NCBI RefSeq assembly: GCF_000005505.3
Contig: NC_016131.3
Span: 19,799,501-19,863,500, forward strand
Length of the DNA stretch: 64,000 nucleotides
From: Brachypodium distachyon
Taxonomy: Eukaryota > Streptophyta > Magnoliopsida > Poales > Poaceae
Reading direction: 5' to 3'
Shown: one piece after another, positions 23,500 through 34,795 of the stretch
How the letters are laid out: every line of letters begins with the position of its first letter
Numbering within the stretch: the stretch's first letter is position 1
The notes under the pieces: generated by a model
What the model was told of the DNA's origin: nothing
The model's database searches: none
The model's input: only the letters and a program-made list of their open reading frames with translations
Program-made: the position numbers and the translations under genes

Positions 23500-25545
23500 T
23501 GGACATTGAGCAGTCAAATAGTACCGTGTGTGTCGGTGGTGGTTTATAACCTCTTTCATGATGTCGGCGATGGTGATGGGGATCGACCGAGATGTCTCGC
23601 TCATCAGTTGGGTATTCCTCGTAGACAACGAGCCTGCCAACAACGGGTCCAGGTGACAAAAGTGAAATTTTCGATATTCTAAAAAAAGGGTCACACAAGG
23701 TCATTAAATTGTATTGGATGAGAAGAATCTGGTAAAAATCTAGAAATCTTGACATTCATAGTTTGAATTTGCAAAATGTAACATGCAAAGTATTCGAATA
23801 TATGGTAACTACTAAACACTTACGACTCTGACGGATGCTGTCGGATTGGAGGTTGATGAAATCGAGAAAATCTGTCATGTCTTCCGTGCCGTCGCGAACT
23901 ATCTCATTGCCATCTACTGCCTCACGCTTGCTGCCATGCTGAGAACAATATACCAAAATCAGGGATATCAATACCAGGGTTCACATGCGCATGCCATTGA
24001 AGAACAAGGCAAATTAAGATGTGTAGAAATTTACTGACATGACATTCACTAAATTGGGTAACTTGAGAAAATTTCTTTAAGTGGGGTAATTCGTGTCATG
24101 ATGAAAATAGAAACAGAGGGTACAAAGGAATTTTCACTCAAAAAATAAAGATGTAGTTATTTGTTGCAATGGGCAACATCGTGACTTCGAGCCTACACGC
24201 GAGCAGCAGCGGCCCGTATGAGAGCTGCATGGACTCAAAGGCAAAAAATATTGATTGAGAAAAGATTGAATTGCTTTGTTTAGATCGTTGAGATAACCCA
24301 AAGAAATCAAAATGATTTGCTCACCGTGAAATCGTCTGCTGAGATCCGGTCATCGCCAATCACAACGCCACCTAGCGTAAGATCGAGGGTTCTGGCTTGG
24401 ATGGCCTTCACCATGAAGACTCCAACCACGGCAGCGAGCTTGCCGCCACAAAACTCGCTGGCGAGCGCCTCGGGAGCCCCCCCCCCCCCACCCCCGGGCT
24501 GAAACTTTGAGGACTTGGACAGCACGAGACATTAACCAAACAGTTGGAAAAGAAGGATTATTTACTTACGCTTCTAGACTTGGACATAACCCCACTGCTC
24601 GTTATGGCCATCAGCGGAGCTAGCACAGTACCACTCCTCTTCGCGGACATCAGCAGTGCGAACACAATGCGACTCCACGCCACCACCATTAGCGGAGCAA
24701 GCACAAAGCAGGAGGATGAGAGCGATCGAACAAAATGTGGAGCCATCTGTTTCCGCTCTTTTCTTCAGCCTCATCTAATTCTGCACTCCCATCATTATAA
24801 TACGAGCATTATACCTCAAAGAATATGAGCAATGTGTACCTGGCATGAGTACCAATTAAATCCAATCCACGATATGCATGCATATCATCCAATTAAAAAC
24901 AATTCACCTTGGAATAAAAATTTATAATTTACACAATCTGCACCGTTAAGAAATCTCTACCTAGCCTTTGAAACAGACACGTCAATTCGAATTAGGGGGT
25001 GGGCGGCACCACCCCCCTCCCTTTGGCTGAAACTTGAAGACTTGGACAATCACACTTGAGCACGAGACATTAACCAAACAGTTGGAAAAGAAAGATTATT
25101 TACTTATGCTTGTGGACTTGGACATAACCCCACTGCTCGTCATGGCCATCAGCGGAGCTAGCACAGTCCCACTCATCGGCGCGGGCATCAGCAGGGCGAA
25201 CACAATGCGACTCCACGCCACCACCATTAGCGGAGCTAGCACAGAGCAGGAGGATGAGAGCGATTGAACAAAATGTAGAGCCATCTCTTTCCGCTCCTTT
25301 CTCCAGCCTCATCTAATTCTGCACTCCCATCATTATAATACGAGCACTGTATCTCAAAGAATATGAGCAGTGTGTACCTGGCATGAGTACCAAGTAAATC
25401 CAATTCACGATATGCATGCATATCATCTAATTCAAAACAATTCACCTTGGAATAAACATTTATAATTTACACAATGTGCACCATTAAGAAATCTCTACCT
25501 AGTCTTCGAAACAGACACATCAATCCCCCCCCCCCCCTCACTTAG
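23500..25545 (-). pseudogene. Second SCPL51-like pseudogene, inverted, exon 1 tandemly duplicated
   Basis: On the minus strand, exon remnants appear in gene order. Two copies of exon 1 lie near 25310-25100 and 24775-24570 (hydrophobic IALILLLC leader, then NEQWGYVQV or DEQWGYVQV). A nucleophile-region exon lies at 24480-24350 (LASEFCGGKLAAV...LTLGGVVIGDDRISADDFT). Two further exons lie at 23945-23825 (TDFLDFINLQSDSI) and 23690-23560 (NIENF, then DPLLAGSLSTRNTQ in another frame). GESYGG reads SEFCGG, so the catalytic Ser is lost here as well. The second and third exons were not found. The copy keeps the VIGDxxIS block that the plus-strand copy lacks, so neither derives from the other in its present form. 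Confidence 0.78.
24477..25545. repeat. Tandem duplication (period ~520-530 bp) with poly-C junctions
   Basis: GGCTGAAACTT recurs at 24497, 25025 and 25545, each directly preceded by a C-rich tract (13 C plus 5 C at 24477-24495, a C-rich run at 25005-25020, and 13 C at 25525-25537). The first two units are collinear over their whole length and each contains an SCPL first exon. The third is only a beginning. Confidence 0.85.
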
Positions 25546-26191
25546 GCTGAAACTTGAGGATCAAATGTGTCAAAAAAATGAAACTTGAGTATCAAAAATG
25601 TAATTCACTAAAAAAAATATACATGGAGATGTTTAGAAATGAAGAAAATAGAAAATATCAATGTTACAACATAGAATATGAGAGGCGAGGAGGGTGGTAA
25701 AGAGAAAGTGAGTCGCTCGGTACGTAGAATTTCCTCAAGAAACGTCTTTGTGTTCGAAATACCTTAACCGGAGTTCCCTATAATCCGCCATTAGAGCAAT
25801 TACAATAGGATCACATAGGCAGCCTGATCGAGCATTAGAGCAAAGACAATAGGATGACATAGGCAACATGTAAGAGTTTAAACATTATATTTGTGTTGAG
25901 TTGGAGAGAAGCGACCGTTAGCTAACAGCTGGATGCAGCACATGCTCCTAGACTTTCTGTTAGAATAAGATATGGGTCAAATATTAATGAAGTAATGAAG
26001 TACGGAGTAATACTTCCTTCGTCCTGAAATAAATGACGTGAATTTGTATAACAATCTTTAGAACCAGTTGTTATCCAACGCTCATTCTATTGGAACGTAG
26101 GTAAACACGGCGAACGTGTGGACATCAGGCGTGTGCACGTCAGGACAGAGGGCCCATCCTGCCCCTACTCTCCGCCCTGTGTCCTCTTGCA
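25546..26191. other. Intergenic DNA with a half Stowaway end
   Basis: Around 26011-26050 the sequence TACTTCCTTCGTCCTGAAATAAATGACGTG matches the left half of the element at 8423-8469 without a right end. Nothing else was recognised. Confidence 0.55.
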
Positions 26192-26198
26192 TCCTCAA

Positions 26199-26702
26199 CG
26201 AGAAATTTGACAAAATGACACACCTTTCTTTATACTTTGTCCCAAAAGCACATCTTTCATTTACTTGGACAAAATAGCACACATTTCTTTGATGCGTTGA
26301 CAAAATATCATTTTTTTTTTGCCATTTTTTCAGATTTTCCATGACAACAATGCCCTCGAATAAGACTGGATCGATTGATATTCTTATTTCTTTCTCGCAT
26401 CCACAACCTGCTGCGGCCCCTCCCTCTCCTCTCGTCTACTCTTTTTCCTTTTCTACACCGAGCGGCCGTGGAGACGACGAGAAAGAAAAAAAGATGGATC
26501 GATTCAGTCTTTACTCAAGGGCATTATTGTCCAGAACAATCTGACCGTGGGGCCTAGGTGGAAAAAATGGCCAAAAAGTAAAAAAAATGCTATTTTGTGG
26601 ACGTGTCAAATAAAAGATGTGCTACTTTGCCTAGGTAAATGAAAAAGATGTGATTTTGAGGCAAAGTATAAAGATATGTGTGGCATTTTCTCAAATTTTT
26701 CG
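26199..26702. mobile_element. 504-bp fold-back MITE with ~170-bp arms and 7-bp target duplication
   Basis: The left end CGAGAAATTTGACAAAATG pairs with the reverse complement of the right end, CGAAAAATTTGAGAAAATG. Similarity continues inward (TATCTTTATACTTTG, AAGCACATCTTTC, GCCATTTTTT). TCCTCAA occurs directly outside both ends (26192-26198 and 26703-26709). A duplication of 7-9 bp fits a hAT or Mutator origin rather than Stowaway or Tourist. It lies ~200 bp upstream of the next gene's start. Confidence 0.78.
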
Positions 26703-26894
26703 TCCTCAAACCCCCTTCCGTGAAAATGGGCCCGACTGCCCAAGTCTCGTCTCGCGGCAGAAAAGGATCGCGTAGACCCTGTCCCCTTTCCTCCCTCTCA
26801 CTCACTCGTGGCACGGCACTCTCCCAGAGGAGAAGGCCAGCAATGGCGCCGCGCACGTCGTGACTTGTCAATCAGACAGTCAGTAGGGGTAGTG

Positions 26895-29800
26895 ATGGTG
26901 GTGGGAGGGGCGGATCAGGTCACTATGCGGGCTATGGCGGGCGGGCCGGCGATGGCTCCGACGGCGTGGCCGGGTGCGGCGGCGGGATCAGCGGCGGGTG
27001 CGGCGGCGGCGACGCACGACGAGATGCGGTGGCGGCAGCTGGACAGCGGCGTGAGCGCGGTGTCCTTCGGGTTCGTGGCCACGGCCATCTTCGTCTCCAT
27101 GTTCCTCGCCATGGGCATCCTCGAGCACTTCCTCCGCGCCCCGGCCCGAGCGCGCCGGATGGGGATGGAGCCGATGTACGCGCCCTCGCCGCCCCGAGGA
27201 GGGATCCTCCTCCGCCTCCGCTTCCTCCTCCTTCGCCGCCCAGGTGCCACCGGTGGCGAGGCCGGCTTCTCCGGCGCGGATCTCGAGGTGGCCAGGAAGC
27301 TCGACGGCCGCGCGTCCCCCGAGGTATGGCACCGACGCACTGCTCCCGCACGCACCCAATCCCATCCCATGCCATTTGCGCACTCTTCTTTAATGATTCC
27401 GTCGTCTCGCCCTTTTCGTAGCTTTTCCTTTTCGCATTGTCCCTCGCTTTCTCGCACCGTGTGCCTGTGCATTTGACGGATCCAAATTGCCCATCATGTC
27501 ATCCCTCCCCACCTTCCACTCCACTCGGCCATGATGCAGCGATCTGACGAGTTTGCCGAAACAAGAAGGAGATGAGAAAGCTCTGGCTTTTTTTTTTTTG
27601 AGAAATGTGGTGGGAGAATTCGTACCATCTCTCTTGGGTTTGGTCGCTGTAGAAAGATCTGATGAGGATAAAGCCTTGTTTGGATCGAGTGCAATTTTTG
27701 TGTGCTCCCCGGTATTTAGCAGGGCCTAACATAAACATCAGGGCGTGAAATCAAAATGAGCACATTTACAGTTAGTCAAGTTAGATCTTTCTGATGTTGT
27801 GCATCGTACCCCATTTTGATCAGTACATGGATGGCACATCCATTTTAGTGACTGATGTTACATTCTTCCAAATCCCGGAACAGCTTATTAATTAGTTTGG
27901 TCGGGTTGTCCTGCTAGTTGAACCCCCACAAGTCGCCCTTAAGTCATTAGCCATGTCCGCATCTCCTGTCATGAGCCCTACCAGCTTCTGCTGCCTCAAC
28001 AGTACATATCCGTCAACCACCCAAATTCTGTCTAGATTACTGTTCGAGGTTTTCCTTTTCTTCCGTTTGAATTCTGTGCAGCGTAGCCATTTATGTAGAT
28101 TGTACTGTGGTAAGTGGCCACATAGCGTTTGTTCAGGCAAGAGGACTTAGAGTAGATGACATGTGGATGTGAATAATTATCAGTGCGTGATGTAATTCAT
28201 TTCTGTCCTTCCCACAGTCCATGTTGTGGGTAAGTCCAATTAACACCTACATATGGTTTGTGGCACCAATCTTGTACACACTGTAGGAACTGACATGTAG
28301 TTGCAAAAGTTAACAGGGTGCTATTTAAGATCAAGGATTATGGAATTGAGGGCAATTTGGCAGACCGTAGCAATCGGACAAGGGCCCATCCCTGTCAGCA
28401 CCCACAGCAAGGTCTGAATCACCTGCTAGACTCCACACTGGACAGCCATATGTCCCAGGTGTGGGGCACCATTGTTTGCTCCTTGTGAATTATTTGCAAT
28501 GTAGAACCTCCTGTTATTAAGATGGATCAGCAGCACAAGTTAGTTTGAGTTGTAATGGGTCCCATCATGGGAATCAAGAGTGCTGATTTTTTTAGGGACT
28601 CAAGAGTGCTGAGTTAATTAGACATGGGAGGAGTGGAAGTACAAAAACAACCAGTGTCCTTCTCTAAGAAGTTAAACTTCAGAAAATTCTTTTTGTGAGG
28701 GGAAGCTTTTAGAAACTTTTATGCTAGACTTAACGCAACAATAAGTAGTTGTATCTTTCTTGTGCGGCGCCGCCGTGACAATAAGCTGCTCGCTACCATT
28801 CTCACCATGAGTCATCTCCACAGTGCACGACTACCTGACAAATGCTGTTCCTTCCATTGGTCCCGCATGACATTACAACCAGCAAACCCTTACTTTCTGC
28901 CACCTGTTTGGTGTTCGCTGAGAGGAATGAGCTTGAGGTGGGCGTGGACTCATTAATTGCTTCAGGACTGAGAGAGGGGCAGAGTGGTTTGGCGCTCTGC
29001 ATGCCGATATCAGGTCGTCTTGTGAATTGGGAAGGTTTGGCATGGGGTGTGGGTTGGAATAATTTGAGTTAAAACATAAATTATTTGGCCAACTCTGGCA
29101 TACATGCCTACTGTACCTAAGAAATACTAGGTATTTTGCCAAAATAAAATAAACTTTGGTATACATCTGTACACTCATGATCAATTGTGGATCCCTGCAT
29201 CTGGGACCAGTTCTTATTTCTGGTAGTATAGTGGTGGACAAGAACAATAAATGTAAAGAAATTAGTGCACCGAAGTGGATGGCTCAACTACATCTGGTCT
29301 TCTATTCATGAGAAACTCTTCCTGCATACTAAGACGTGCATACTATAAGTTTGAAATGTCGATTTGGAGGAGTGCGGAGTGACCAAAAGTCAAACAATGA
29401 TGGATGAGATTGTAAGGAGAATGTGGTTCTATTCATGAGAAACTCTTCCTAAGATGTGCATGCTATAAGTTTGAAATGTAAATTTGTAGTTGTGTGGAGT
29501 AACCAAAAGTCCAACTTATGTTGCATGACATTGTAAGGAGGACGTGGTTGATTGAACATCACCAGTTAAATATTGGATATTTTTCTGTACTCTTTGGAAA
29601 ACCTAAGTCCTCTCGTTGGCTATGATATGGAAAAATTATGTATGATATATCACTATTACCCACCCTTTCTAAATGTGTGTGCATGTAGAGTCAATGGTTC
29701 CTATGAAAGTGTCATCATGTGAAGGATTCTTCCATTTCATTATGTGTTTGTTGAAAACAGCATTGGTGTATGGTTGTTGAGCTTTATTCCCAATGTATTT

Positions 29801-31140
29801 GTGGAAGGTTCTCATCCAGCTATTAATATAGTTCTTTTCTCGATGACAAGTCATTCATGATTGTTTCTGAATTTGGACCTTCAGTCTCAGCTTCCATCCA
29901 ACTTCAGATAATTTTCTCATGAGCCCTTGCATAGTAGGGGTTCTAAGTTTTCGCGCAACTGGATCATCTTGTAATCAGCTCTTGCAAAGCTTAGTGGATG
30001 TCATGTTCCCAGTAAATTACAAAGGGATAATGGCCCTCGGACCTTCTTGAGGTGACCCATTTGATCCCGGAGCTAAGAGGCACGATGGTGCCTTTGATGG
30101 CATCCACACCTCAAGGGCAGGGAGGGAGAAGACTGGAGAAACAGATCTGGTTATTCGCTGCTTAATCCAACCAAACGATGTGGCAGCCCTTATATAGAGG
30201 GTACTTGTGCGTTTGTGCCTAACACAAATAAGTGAATAACTAATCTTATCCTTCCTAACTTACAAATATGAAGAAAAAACTGTGGGGAGTAAACCTATAG
30301 AGATTACTCCCATATATCTTGAATAGCTGCCTCGTTGGGTGCTGCTCCAAGGGCTCTACGGTCTACGCCTATGAACAGTGGGGTTTCTAAATTTATCTCA
30401 TTGCTATTGACTTAAGACAATTCTAGATTGCTTTGTTTCGCTGAGATATTAAGGGGGGAATTTATAGCTTTTTTTGGGTTCCTTTTAACATATGTACTTC
30501 AGCAATTCTGTACTGCGCAAATGAAAACTCCATGGACTTGGTTTGTCAGATCTAATTGTTGTCAGGCGGTGACTCTTGGCATCCTTAAGCAATACTCCAC
30601 TAGAGCAGCCATCTGCTAGGCCTGGCATTCACAACTGATCATCTGTTCTGTTGTGCCGTTTGTAGAACCTATTTGCCTGAATACTGACATACCATGTACC
30701 TGGTGTTTTATCATCATCTTTGACAATTTTACGGTTGAGTTGTGTCGGTTTAATTGGATCCTGGGGATGTTCTAGCGTCCGGTGTCTTGGTTTCGTATTC
30801 TCTTTTCCTTGTTACCAACATATATAAAAGTAATAATTGACAATGTCACGTATTATGAAATTTTAAACATTTCCGTTTGTGCTTACATCAAGACATCTCA
30901 CATTTGTCATCGCATTGGCTACTGCAGTAAGTTCAGTTGATAGTGCATTTTTATTGACTACTTTGTTCATATGGCTTGCAGATGCCTGTTTATGCCAAAG
31001 GTGTCTCAGTTCTGATGCCAGGACACGATGTACCAACATTCATCGCGTATCCTGCTCCAGCACCTTGCCCCCCGGAGAGGATCCGATGGCCATCGCATCA
31101 GCCCACTCCGTTCACTGGTTCCTCATCAGGTCCAACCTAG
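26895..31140 (+). CDS. Small plant membrane protein of unknown function, two exons
   Basis: Exons 26895-27323 and 30982-31140 join in phase 0 to give 195 residues. The N-terminus is Ala/Gly-rich and hydrophilic, followed by one hydrophobic segment at about residues 54-77 (VSFGFVATAIFVSMFLAMGIL) that should span the membrane. A basic stretch (RAPARARRMG) follows. Exon 2 encodes the conserved-looking tail MPVYAKGVSVLMPGHDVPTF with Pro-rich continuation (APAPCPPERIRWP). I recall uncharacterised plant proteins with this tail but no function. The start could also be the Met at 26925. Exon 1 is very GC-rich, typical of grass first exons. The intron of 3658 bp is long for the gene and holds repeats. 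Confidence 0.72.
29014..29205. repeat. Dispersed repeat, copy 1 (partner 35279-35570)
   Basis: It shares in order GAATTGGGAAGGT.TGGCATGG, AATAATTTGAGT, AAATTATTTGGCC and GAAATACTAGGTA.TTTG.CAAAATAAAATA with the second copy. The second copy carries an extra ~100 bp in the middle. Confidence 0.7.
29301..29554. repeat. 127-bp tandem duplication
   Basis: TCTATTCATGAGAAACTCTTCCT begins at 29301 and again at 29428. Downstream motifs (ATAAGTTTGAAATGT, ACCAAAAGTC, ATTGTAAGGAG) repeat in the same order. Confidence 0.85.
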
Positions 31141-32514
31141 ATGGCGGTACCGAACACCCTTCCGTCTCGTCATTCCAAATGGCTAGTGCAAAATGCAGGC
31201 GGGATCATCTCAATCCGCAGTGAGGGGGACAGTCAAGACAGGTTCTCTCCATGTTTGTACAGTTTAGATCTTTGTTCCGAGCAAGTATTGCCGGTTCCTG
31301 CTGTATTATGGCGGGAGGTCGGCGGCTAGTGGATCCATGAAAATGGTTGCTGATCCCACTTGCCCGGGTAGTGTTAGATCCCTTTGTTTTCGTTGGTCCT
31401 AGCACCATCAGGCTTGTAAGCTTGTTAGATGCTCGTAGATGCGCCGTAGATGGATATACACGTCTTTTGTAAGCTCGGAGGATAAATGTGAAGCTAGCTA
31501 GCTGTTAATTTCATGTCCTTCTCATGTTCTTCTGCGTGGTTGAACTTCATCAGTTTCTGGCACCTTTGACGGGGAAGCAATGGTGTGTGCACAAATACTC
31601 GATCCATTTCCACGTCTCAGATTTTGAAGAAAGTTTAGATTTCACCCTCAAATGTACCAAAATCACCATCGACTGTAAATTGGTATTTACACCCAAAAGT
31701 TGGTAAAATTAGATTAATCAAGGCGTAAAGTGGTATTCGGTCCCTAATCAGTTCGTCCACGGGAGGAGGGAGGCATGCAGCATGGCTTCCACGCATGCAG
31801 CCAGCTGACGTGTACGGTGTACCCGTTCTGACCAGTACATCGTCGTGGCATTGCCGTGCCGTCATGTTTCATGCTGCACAGGAATTATTTTGTTGGAACA
31901 CTGCAAAGTTTCGCACCATGTCCCTTGCCTTCTTTTCTTTTTGCAGCCTAGTCCCTTGCCCATTGGTATACAAGGATTGAAATCTTATCCTATCGAGGTA
32001 TCATAAAAGAAAATTGATCCAATATACTCCTTCCGTCCAGAAATAAGCGGCTTCACTTGTTTCGGGACGGAGGGAGTACGTGAATCATATTCTTTCCTCG
32101 CACATACTGACAATATATACACGGCATCCGTAGAAAAACGATTTTTTAAAGAACAACAAAATCATGTACACGATAAAAGTATAAAACAAATGTTGTACCC
32201 AAAAAGTAGAAGAATGATAAGAAGCTCTCTTTCTCGGATCCTTTCGCTGCCGGAAAGGAAAAGGTACGAGCAGGAAAGAAAAAACTCCGGATTGTTGTGA
32301 GAAACTACAGCCAGATAGATATACGAGGGGCTTATCTCTAAATTAAAGAACTTGGGGAGCATGTCGGCAAAACCATCTGATCGCGTGAAGCCAAAGCCGG
32401 TTTCATAATAGATCCTTCTCCCCTGCTGTTGTTTGCAGCTTCAACGAGGGTTCAGAGAGGGGGAGAAGACAAATTTCTCTTGAGAAGCGCGAGAGACCGC
32501 AGAAGGCTGCGGAT
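31141..32514. other. 3' flank of the membrane-protein gene and promoter region of ARD
   Basis: The first ~260 bp are probably 3'-UTR, since they are collinear with a relic at 47.2-47.6 kb. An ultra-short Stowaway palindrome lies at 32037-32076. The 5'-UTR of ARD likely starts in the last 100-200 bp. Confidence 0.55.
32037..32076. mobile_element. Ultra-short Stowaway-like palindrome (40 bp), TA target duplication
   Basis: CTCCTTCCGTCCAGAAATAAG faces CTTGTTTCGGGACGGAGGGAG, flanked by TA at 32035-32036 and 32077-32078. Confidence 0.7.
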
Positions 32515-34795
32515 ATGGAGCACGAGTTCCAGGTACATGATTCTCTCGTTCCCAATCCTTCCTGCTCTTGTTTCCGCGCTAAGACATCGAGATTTGATGC
32601 GTCAAGAAAGATGCCTTCGTCTCTCTCTGGGCACGATTCGTCAAGGTTTTGTTGATTTTGACTGGTGAGGTTCAAGGGTTACGTAAGGAATGGGCTATTG
32701 AAGCTTATGTGAGATCAACGCTGGAAGATAGGTATGGGAGATAGCTGCCGTAGAGCAGATTTTAGGATGGAGACCAGATATCTGAATATGATGAGGGTGA
32801 TCCCTCCTTTTCGAAAACTGAATCTGATGATTAGATTAGTTAGTTGCTCTTCAGTTAATCGGTTTGCCCGGTTCAGATCCAGAGCACGCCAAAGTTGGGA
32901 GATGGGTGTGTTGCATGAGAGTTGCTCATCAATCTTCGGAACGGTGTTCTCGTCCTGTTGGAGTACAGTAACCCCAAAGAAGAACATATTGAGATGGAAA
33001 AATCTTTAGTAATGTAGATTTAAATCTTTTAGCAAAGCAGTCTTAGATAGTTATGCTTTCATGGTATGGATGAGCATCCATTTTAGTACCCTTTGTTAAT
33101 TGGATAAAGGTATCCACTATCACCATCAGATACTGAGCTTTCCACTCTTGTTCTGTTAATAAAGAAGTAAGAAGCTCCTTTGAACTTGTTCACAGTTAAT
33201 TCATGCAAACATTTTGTTGTTACAGAGTGAACTTCACTTTCTGCATAATAATACTAATACCGTAAATTTTAAATGGTCATTACTCACTTAGGATGGCAAG
33301 GAGGAGGTCATCCAAGCGTGGTACATGGATGACAGTGAAGAAGACCAGAGGCTTCCTCATCACCGTGAGCCGAAAGAGTTCATTCCTCTCGACAAACTTT
33401 CAGGTCTGTCCATTTGCTGCTGAAATTATTCACTGTACTCTGTGCATGAACTCTAATTGAACTAATGCTGATAAACCTGCTGGATGCTAAAATTGTGCAC
33501 GTTTCAAATGCACAGAGTTAGGAGTAGTAAGCTGGCGGCTAAATGCTGATGACTGGGAAAAAGATGAGAACCTCAAGAAAATCCGTGAGGCCAGGGGATA
33601 CTCTTACGTGGTTTGTCATTGATCCTCTTTGGTCACTTCCGTTTTTGTATTTCCATTTTGGTTGGCAAAGTTAAAGTGCTATGCAGGTAGTAGAAGGAAA
33701 CAAGTGTGACAAACATGTTCTGTTTTTCCTTCGCAGGACATTTGCGACGTGTGTCCAGAGAAGTTGCCAAACTATGAGGCCAAACTGAAGAATTTCTTTG
33801 AAGAGCACTTGCATACAGACGAAGAGATACGCTATTGTCTTGAGGGCAGTGGTAGGTGTCTTCTTTATACTTTTGTTCGGGCATTTAAGAGGAGAAGTAT
33901 TTTACTCCCTCCGTCCAACAAAGGATGTCTCAACATTGACTAAATTTGAGTGCATCTATACACTAAGTCACATCTAGATACATCCAAATTTTGACAAACT
34001 TGAGAGATCTTTTGTTGGACGGAGGGAGTATCTGTTTTGTTTCCAGTAATAATCATGGTGGCATTCTTTCTATCTACTTTACCCATTTGTTTTTCTTATA
34101 TTGTCAAGGATACTTTGATGTGAGGGACCAAGATGAGCAGTGGATCCGTATAGCAGTGAAGAAAGGGGGCATGATTGTTTTGCCTGCAGGAATGTATCAC
34201 CGCTTTACGTTAGATAGTGACAACTACATCAAGGTATCCTTTCTTCCTTTGCTATATAGCAATGAATTAAACTGACTAGACTCTGTATTCTTTTGTCTAT
34301 CCTTGTGTAATTTACTTGTGAATTAATTAGTGATAGTTTCAATCCTTTGAATTTACAACGGTGCTACTTATCTTTGGTGTCGCAGCACAGCTAGATACTG
34401 TCTTTGTGAAATTCAACTACCGGTTATGCCTTTCTATTGACTACATATTCATAAAGTTCTTTTCCATGTCCATATTCAATTATTCATAAGCAGCGTCACA
34501 GTCTAATAATGGAGAGTGATATTTCTTTTCTTCTTTCTTACAATGTTCCACAGGCAATGCGGCTCTTTGTGGGAGAGCCTGTCTGGACTCCGTACAATCG
34601 TCCTCATGACCATCTCCCAGCTAGGTAATTTGTGAAGTCTTAAGGCTTGTTCTCTGTTTGAAATGTCCCTATTTCTGTTGTACTTTCGACCGGTCCTTAT
34701 CGCCCTGACTTATGGAACTTCGGCATGATTTCAGAAAGGAGTATTTTTCCAAAATTATCAACAGAGGTGGGAATCAAACTGTTGAAGCTCGTTGA
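32515..34795 (+). CDS. ARD: Acireductone dioxygenase (methionine salvage)
   Basis: Exons are 32515-32532, 33292-33403, 33516-33610, 33737-33851, 34109-34233, 34554-34624 and 34735-34795, all GT-AG and frame-consistent, giving about 198 residues, the family's usual length. The enzyme oxidises the acireductone of the Yang cycle to the 2-keto acid precursor of methionine plus formate when Fe-bound. It belongs to the cupin fold. Metal ligands are visible in [20 protein letters not shown] (the HxH...E set) and in the later His of GMYHRF. The start MEHEFQ is the first ATG in a very short first exon. Exon 2 opens [15 protein letters not shown], as is typical of plant ARDs. A full Stowaway MITE sits in intron 4. 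No lesion was found. Confidence 0.95.
33905..34028. mobile_element. Stowaway MITE in ARD intron 4
   Basis: CTCCCTCCGTCCAACAAAGG at the left faces CTTTTGTTGGACGGAGGGAG at the right, with TA duplications at 33903-33904 and 34029-34030. Its near-perfect ends suggest a young insertion. It lies entirely within the intron. Confidence 0.93.

Larger units (their letters stand above)
27324..30981 (+). other. Long intron of the membrane-protein gene
   Basis: It starts GTATGG and ends TTGCAG. It contains a ~127-bp tandem duplication (29301-29554) and one copy of a dispersed repeat (29014-29205). A TATATAGAGGGTAC-bearing stretch at about 30190 could be an old LTR remnant. No nested gene was recognised. 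Confidence 0.6.

Noticed and set aside
26915..27472. Several long Arg/Pro/Ser-rich frames on both strands
   Set aside because: They are antisense or shifted frames in the GC-rich first exon of the membrane-protein gene, where stop codons are rare.
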